A stretch of 64,000 nucleotides of DNA from Anaspis maculata (taxonomy: Eukaryota > Arthropoda > Insecta > Coleoptera > Scraptiidae): NCBI GenBank assembly GCA_949128115.1, contig OX421962.1, forward strand, positions 101,462,836-101,526,835. The letters run 5' to 3'. The notes beneath the pieces are model-generated. The model saw nothing but the letters and a program-made list of their open reading frames with translations, searched no databases and had not been told where the DNA came from. This document shows positions 58,159 to 64,000 of this stretch, piece after piece. A program made the position numbers and the translations under genes. Numbering within the stretch: the stretch's first letter is position 1; each line of letters opens with the position of its first letter.

Positions 58159-58563
58159 TCACATGGATCGTGCATTGACTTGTAAATCCACCGATGACGC
58201 TCGGAAAAATCCAGCGATTCCGAAACCGCCAAGTCGACACTGCTCTTTCCCGGAGGTCGTGCGCTGGGACTTCGTTTCTCGCACAGTGCGGCTCTGCTCC
58301 CGCGTCCGCTGCTGCTGAATTGCGGAACCGTCTGTTCTTTCTTGTTCATTGCTGCTAGCGGCGACGTCGTTCTCTTTCTTTGATTGTACGGACCTTCGCA
58401 TTTGGTGGTTGTACAGAGAGAAGCTCGTGCTGTGCCCTTCCCCTTCTCTCAGATCGCTAACGGAGCTCGATTTTTTGATTGCTTGGTTTGTTTTCGCGCT
58501 CTTCCTCTTGGACTGGGCTGGAACTGTAATTAGCTGGTTTCTCTCGCCTTTATTCGAATACAT
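58159..58563 (-). other. Open frame of 134 codons with coding-like composition
   Basis: The product is basic and Ser/Gln/Arg-rich and probably disordered, with KKSSSVSDLREGEGHS near the N-terminal third and GGFGIAGFFRASSVDL near the end. Low-complexity regions of this kind occur in real signalling or scaffold proteins, and AATTACAG at about 58526 could be a splice acceptor for an exon starting there. The ORF ends shortly after GTCATCG|GTGGAT, a weak donor-like site. No homologue comes to mind. It would lie antisense inside intron 2. Confidence 0.3.
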
Positions 58564-60784
58564 CGTCTCTTAGATTCTTTGCGCCTAACCCTTTATGCCC
58601 GGGTTACAGTTATACTTTAACCCGTTCGTTGCAGTATGTTTTCCAGTTGCTTCTACTTCTCTTTTGCTGCGGTTCTTGAGATCCGACTCCAACATTCTGC
58701 AAACACATACCTCGAATAAATGCATCGCTTCTATTATTATAATTGTTTTTATAATATTCTTTTTACAAGTTTCTCTTACCTTCAACACTTTCACAAAAAG
58801 CAATTTTTCAAAAAAACGGCTACCACAACTCACAACTGCCAGTCTGGAGTCTGCCACATGTGTTTATTACCAAATGGGTAGTAACGGCTCAACGTTTTTT
58901 TTTGTTTGCACATGTGCCTTGATGTGCATAGGCGTTTACGTGCGATTCCCAACACTATTTGTTTGCTTACTAAATGCAATTAAAGATCACATTTAGCTAA
59001 GCTCGACAGCTGTTGCGAAACTTGCGTTTAGAAGTGTTTATGTGGACGATAACATTGACGTTACGGATTTTGATATCAGTCTTAAACCTCGCGTAAACGG
59101 GGCCATTGATTTCCCACTTCAATAATGATCGAATTCGAGATTGTGGAATAAGGTAAACAACTGCTGTCATATTTTCGAAAAAGGTAGGCGGGCACAGTGG
59201 TAACACGTCATAGTACATTTCTGCTAAAATTCTTTGTGAAAAAAAAAACTAATTGTGCCCAAATATCAGAAAAATCACATTTATTGAAAACTGTCAGTTT
59301 ACCCGAAACACACCACTAATCCACCACTCACCACTCCAAAATTTTTTGGGAATGGCTGTATATATTCAGACGAGGTTTCTTTTGCCTTAATAAGCAATGA
59401 ATCGTGGATCTTAATGGTCATTTCCATGACTGCAACTGTTTTGGTTCATGACTTGTATGTTTTCATTTTTGTTAACCCTGTATACGGAGTCTGCACAGAC
59501 CGTAATTTTGGCTCTATTTCAAGTTGAAGATGCGCCGGCGCAAGTGTAGCATAAGTCCAGTCATTATGTTAACTTGACAGAATCCGACGCGTTGATTTGC
59601 TATCGATGCCGTAAATGAGTGACACAAAGTTGCATCGCTGATCGAAGTCCAGCACTTCTTCTTCTTCTTCTTCTTCTTTAGCAGTCCTACACTTCTTTCA
59701 ACGAGACGCAGACGGTCCGAAATTATATGTGGCGCTCGCTTCGGCTCAAAAAAACGTTCAGTTTACAAAGTGAATAATGTCGCAGTTAAATCAAGGTTTT
59801 TTAAACTCGAGTGAATTTTAAAAACACTTGCCTTGCGCCGCCGCCGCTCTGATGCAAAGATCCCGGAAATTGGCTTGTCAGTTCGCGTGTGCATTCGCAA
59901 ATTATTGCTCTTCGCTTAGCCCGACCCGAAGAGGTGAAAAATGTTGCCGAGGAACTTCACTCACGATGACTCCGTCCCCGTTTTATATTCTCACTTGCTG
60001 ATGACGCTCTCTGTTTCCCGTGTATAGCACATTTTGATGAGCTTTTTCCCGGTGTTTTTCCTTCTTCCTTTTGCACCACACCGACTCTGTCTCCCCCCTC
60101 TCTGGTGATGGACGGCCGCTAGTCCCCGACGACGACGACGACGCCGCTTTTTGAAATTAATTTCTGAGTTTATCTCGTCGAGCGCCATGATGAGCGGCCG
60201 GTAGGCCCGACGGCGAACTCTGTGCGAGGCTGTGATGTAGCTCGTCGTCTTTTTTTCTGTACCGAGGGGGGGGCGTTATTAGGAAGTTTATTGTGATTTA
60301 CGATAAGGAGATTACGATGTTTAGCTTATGAAAGTAATTATTCTCGCGGGCGGTTGTTTGGCGGTGCCATACGGCCGGAAAGTTTCAAGGAAAGCCCGCT
60401 CCGGACTGAATTACAGCACCGCATCAGGCAACCAAAGTTTTCAGAAACAACACAGGGAATGAGAGAATCGTCCGGGATTATTCCCGGATGGCTAATCTTT
60501 GACCTTTGATTCGATCCGACTTTCCTTCTTTTGGTTATTTCCCTCAAATTGAAACAGTATCTTGTCCGGAGTGCGGCACAAAAGAGGAAAAAGTATGACC
60601 GAACAAAATTGATGGATTTCTGGAAGGTGAAGCTAATAGACAAGTGAAAGTTGAATACTTCAAAACTGTTCACGGCGCGGCGGTCCAAAGTTACTCATTT
60701 TTGAAGCAGACTTTGTTTTGAAATCGATTTTTTTCTTTGATACTCTGTACTTATGCTAAATGCTGTACTCTTTCTTTTTATAAT
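58564..60784. other. Spacer, no gene seen
   Basis: A CTT microsatellite lies at 59657-59678 and a GAC microsatellite at 60128-60144. The frame 58595-58996 (+, 133 codons, hydrophobic) has no known motif. GC-rich sequence at 60030-60260 could be regulatory; nothing specific is visible. Confidence 0.4.
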
Positions 60785-60820
60785 TTATATACTAATGTTC
60801 AATTTTTGTTCCAGGTAAGC
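60785..60820 (+). promoter_or_regulatory. Candidate recursive splice site (fused acceptor and donor)
   Basis: The sequence has TACTAAT at 60790-60796 (a consensus branch point), a pyrimidine-rich tract, then TTTTTGTTCCAG directly followed by GTAAGC at 60815. In insects, CAG|GTAAG preceded by a polypyrimidine tract inside a long intron is the hallmark of recursive splicing, where the intron is removed in steps and the donor is rebuilt. It would act on intron 2 after exon 28504-28683. Alternatively it is the acceptor of a 48-bp exon ending before GTATGT at 60863; read in phase 0 that exon stops after nine codons. Confidence 0.5.
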
Positions 60821-60862
60821 CCAGCCAAACCCATTCTTTGGTAAACCAGATGCTCACTAGAG

Positions 60863-61937
60863 GTATGTTGTCCAAACCTAAAAAGACATCATAGGTGCAT
60901 TGTCTTTGGCCTCGTTGGCGACTTATCTTTTTGGTGATTCTGATTGATGTAAAGAAAATATTACTGGAGAACAGTCGAAGGCCGTTTCAAACGGTCTTTA
61001 CCATTCGTTGATAGCTACATTCAAAGTTCTAGATTTGACTTACGACTTTCAAAAACAATATAAAATCTTAGTTCTCCAAGGAAACGCCCTACTTGCCTAC
61101 TGGTTGCTATAAGCTCCAGAACAAAAGCGGAATTCGTCCCTGAAAACATCATCCTGGTATTCTTGAGTTCCAGTGACTCTGTTCATCGCATCATTCAAGT
61201 CTTGGGTGAGTGTGAGTGGTAGTGTAACCGCCCAGACCCACCCTCTTATAAAATCAATTATCACCGAACCAAACCCAAAGAAGAATAAGAATCTTCACCT
61301 TGAGTTGAAATCATCAGATTGGCCGTGATTGTGACCGTCTAGCGGTGATTGGTAGAACTCTAGTTATGTCAAAGCGCTCCATGTAGCACAGGTGAGTGAA
61401 GGCTTGGAAATGAGAACCAGTGACTCTCGAATCAACAAAGACCAATTTTATTTCAAAGACAAATATATCAATTCATGTGCAAGAATCAGTGACCTAGAAT
61501 ACAAAAGAAAGAAAAGAGAAACATCAATAACGATTGTGTCGCTGGACGTCTTTTGAATGTATAAAAATAAATCATGTTCAATAAAATATCGTATGCATCC
61601 CTCTGGATGTTCTTGAAGTATCATAATAAAGCATGTTTAACAAAATATCATCAAGCATTGAATAATGAGGATAGAAAGACAGATCCTAACGTAGGTGGAA
61701 AAGTATCTAAGACACGAAAGGAAGGATTGTCCACCCTTGGTAGCATAGGATTTAACAGGGCATCTACTTGAAACTCTAAGCCAAAGAGGGTAAAGGGTAA
61801 CTGAGCTTCCTATTACCTAACCTAGAAAAACCTAGAGCTAACCACTCACAGAACGTGGCCTGCAACCAGCTAACATCCCTTCTCAGCTAGTAGTCTGAGG
61901 TAGTTGGTCAGAGAGAAGGACCCATCCATAGATCTTA
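60863..61937. other. Spacer, no gene seen
   Basis: Two diverged copies of an approximately 60-bp unit (AATAAATCATGTTCAATAAAA and AATAAAGCATGTTTAACAAAA types) lie at about 61565-61660. Otherwise nothing recognisable. Confidence 0.4.
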
Positions 61938-62504
61938 TACAGGGTGTTTCATGACTTAAACGACATAGCTTAAGGATAGATCCAGTTTTTTGAGGCGGAT
62001 CCGGATCTGGCTTCGAAATTTTACTAAGATCCTGCGTTGCAAAGTTACAGGGTGATTTATGTATTTTGGTCAAAACTTTGATTGGTCATAACTTTGAAAC
62101 AAATGAATGGAGTCGAATGAAATTTGACAGGAAAAGTCTCTTACCAAGAACAATTACAATGACCAACAAGGCATGGAAAAATCCAGGGCCGGACTAAAAA
62201 AAAATGGCCCCCATTAATTCTTGGACAAAAAAGCCATTTTCGCATCGGATTCCTAAAAAAATGCCATTGTATTTGGAAAGTTGAGAAAAAATGCTACAGA
62301 ATCAGCTATCCAATACAAACGGCACACCTCAGTAAGTTTAGTAAAAAAGTAAAATAAAAAAAAAATAGAAAATTTTAATAGCGATATTTCCTGAATGATT
62401 TGAGATAATTCATCGCAATTACTACTTTTCAAACAGGAAACGAGCAACATTTGAAAAAAAAATCAAAACTCCTAACAATAGGTGATAAATACATTACATG
62501 TTAT

Positions 62505-62789
62505 TTACAAATGGTTTTCAAAATGCCCTCCCCCAACTTCGACGCATTTTCTACATCTCGTCAATAAATGTCTAGTGACTTTTCGAATGATTAGCCTATT
62601 GTTCCGCATTTCTTCGGCAGCTGTAATGATCCTTTCTCTCAAATCCTCCCTGGTGTTCACTTCTGTCTTGTAAACCATATCTTTCATGTGGCCCCATACA
62701 TGGTAATCTAGGACTGTGAGATCGGGAGATCTGGGAGGCCAGAAATGAGGACCCCCGCGACCAATCCAGCGGGGGTATTCTGCGTTCAA
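62505..62789 (-). pseudogene. Mariner-type transposase C-terminus, left copy
   Basis: The 94-codon frame reads RWIGRGGPHFWPPRSPDLT, VLDYHVWGHMKDMVYKTEV, then RCRKCVEVGGGHFENHL. The WPPRSPDLT-x-LD-x2-W box belongs to the third catalytic region of IS630/Tc1/mariner-type transposases common in insects. The first two catalytic boxes are absent. It pairs with the copy at 63543-63830. Confidence 0.85.
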
Positions 62790-63542
62790 GCTTCTGACGT
62801 TTGATGAAAAATGAGGCGGTGACCCATTATGTTGGATATAGGCAAAACATTTTGGAGGAAGTTTAGATAGCCTTTCCCCGTCAGCCGTTCCTCAAAGAAA
62901 TGTAGCCCGGTCAAAATGTCATCAACCACTCAGCACCACAAATTCAGTGAAAACCTCCGCTGAGAGTTCTTCTGTACCGTGGCATGAGGGTTTTCGTGTG
63001 TCCATAAGTGGGAATTTTTCAGTTTCAGTTTTGAAGGTTCTCTTTATTTTTTTCGTTTCTCCTCGGTTCCGTCGTTGTGCGAGGGCGATTTCGGACTTCT
63101 CATCATTGTTATTGTGTATCCCTCCATTTTTCAACTCACAACCTACCCTACCGTGTCGCGCTGGACATCAGCGGACCATGCAAAGAGAGCGCTCTCTCTA
63201 TCTCACGGCGCCGGATGTCACAAGGCAGGTCCTTTTTCCTTTTTTACTTCAATACACAAGACAGTGTATCCCAGCTGAAACATCTCGGCGTGATTTTCTC
63301 AAAAACGGTTCAGCCAATACAATTCTTCTTTTTTTTGTAAAAATAAGGCCTAAATCTAAGCTTCAATTAGAGAGGTGCCGGTGTCTGCAGCTGCTCTACT
63401 TCCCAAAATATGGCAATTTGAACAGGCCTCGGACAACAGGCACATAATTATGGAGATTTATGATTAGCAAGAAAAATAATTCTACATCAGAATGCAATTG
63501 GGGCACCGTCTAATTTTTCATTAAACGTCAGAGAATACTCGG

Positions 63543-63830
63543 ATGCAGAATACCCCCCATCGCTGGATTGGTCGCGGGGGTCCTCATTCCTGGCCTCCCA
63601 GATCTCCTGATCTCACAGTCCTAGATTACTATGTATGGGGCCACATGAAAGATCTAGAGGTCTACAAGACGAAAATGAACACCAGGAATGATTGCAGAGA
63701 AAAGATCATTGCAGTTTCTAATGAAACGCGGAACGATAGACCAACCATTCGAAAAGCCACTGGACTTTTAGTGACGAGATGTAGAAAATGCGTCGAAGTT
63801 GGGGAAGGGCATTTTGAAAACCATTTGTAA
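63543..63830 (+). pseudogene. Mariner-type transposase C-terminus, right copy
   Basis: The 95-codon frame is clearly homologous to the minus-strand copy at 62505-62789: RWIGRGGPHSWPPRSPDLT, DYYVWGHMKDLEVYKTKM, RCRKCVEVGEGHFENHL, with one extra residue. About a quarter of positions differ, so the arms diverged well before now or were not identical when joined. It lacks the catalytic N-terminal half. Confidence 0.85.
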
Positions 63831-64000
63831 ATAACATGTAATGTATTTATCACCTATTGTTAGGAGTTTTGATTTTTTTTTCAAATGTTGCTCGTTTCCT
63901 GTTTGAAAAGTAGTAATTGCGATGAATTATCTCAAATCATACAGGAAATATCGCTAATAAAATTTTCAATTTTTTTTAATTTTATTTGTTTACTAAACCT

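Larger units (their letters stand above)
28684..64000 (+). other. Intron 2 of the split gene (inferred, runs beyond the window)
   Basis: The donor GTGCGT at 28684 has no convincing partner coding exon before the window end, so the intron is at least 35 kb. This rests on not finding a phase-0 open exon with homology; a short exon could have been missed. The transposon-rich content below is therefore probably transcribed as pre-mRNA. The candidate recursive splice site at 60815 lies inside it. Confidence 0.4.
61938..64000. mobile_element. Palindromic mariner-like element with two opposed transposase tails (cut by window end)
   Basis: The element begins TA|CAGGGTGTTTCATGAC at 61938, with a second TACAGGGTGATT 108 bp inside. 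The left arm (about 62330-62840) is an inverted copy of 63480-64000. Each arm carries the same transposase C-terminus in opposite directions, pointing outward. The 640-bp centre holds a 166-codon frame with no recognisable domain and an AAACGGTTCAGCC-like stretch near 63302. The right terminus lies beyond the window. Such a structure could arise by joining two element ends head-to-head. Confidence 0.8.

Noticed and set aside
59991..60188. Arg-rich minus-strand frame like a nuclear signal
   Set aside because: The Arg run is the complement of a GAC microsatellite and the frame is only 65 codons.
60815..60862. A 48-bp coding exon of the split gene
   Set aside because: In the required phase 0 it hits TAA after nine codons. 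In the open frame its phase does not match exon 28504-28683. The fused donor makes a recursive site more likely, though not proven.
62947..63447. 166-codon plus-strand frame as a gene
   Set aside because: It spans the loop of the palindromic mariner-like element, overlaps other open frames and shows no domain.

Overview
This is eukaryotic, repeat-rich genomic DNA, almost certainly from an arthropod and most likely an insect. The signs are large introns, AT-rich spacer, CR1/jockey-type LINEs, Ty3/gypsy, Tc1/mariner, PIF/Harbinger, a MULE with the motif spacing of insect copies, and an endonuclease-bearing Penelope-like element. A hemipteran-like genome is my guess, not something the sequence proves. 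I see no rRNA, tRNA, CRISPR array or prokaryotic gene organisation.

Only one host gene can be supported. Two plus-strand exons fit in phase 0: 21630-21890 (start ATG with an in-frame stop just upstream; donor GTAAGT) and 28504-28683 (acceptor TTTAG; donor GTGCGT). Together they give 147 codons of a proline/serine-rich N-terminus followed by a basic, helical, BEN-like segment. The rest of the coding sequence is not visible, so everything after 28683 appears to lie in an intron of at least 35 kb. At 60815 that intron holds a strong acceptor fused to a donor (branch-point TACTAAT, pyrimidine tract, CAG|GTAAGC), which looks like a recursive splice site.

Layout: 1-5 kb has no gene. 5-7.6 kb is a minus-strand CR1-like LINE whose PHD-type ORF1 start occurs twice, on either side of a decayed RT. 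10.2-10.8 kb is a broken gypsy RT. 10.8-19.3 kb is unannotated spacer with microsatellites. 19.3-21.1 kb has tandem repeats and a Tc1 element with arms of about 320 bp. 21.6-28.7 kb is the host gene, with a decayed minus-strand gypsy element in intron 1. 28.7-64 kb is intron 2. It carries at least seven large palindromic elements (about 32.1, 37.5, 38.2, 39.3, 41.8, 50.1 and 61.9 kb), two Harbinger-family elements sharing one terminus, small inverted-repeat elements, LINE tails, MULE and Harbinger transposase pieces, and a young Penelope-like element at 52.6-54.7 kb.

The most striking features are the Penelope-like element, in which a 5'-truncated copy is joined head-to-head to a second copy of its own 3' 736 bp, and the density of kilobase-scale palindromes, several ending in a shared CAGGGTGTTTC terminus next to TA. 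These would make long hairpins in any pre-mRNA crossing the intron. No set of genes here forms a pathway; the window is a host gene expanded by inverted-repeat-forming transposons.
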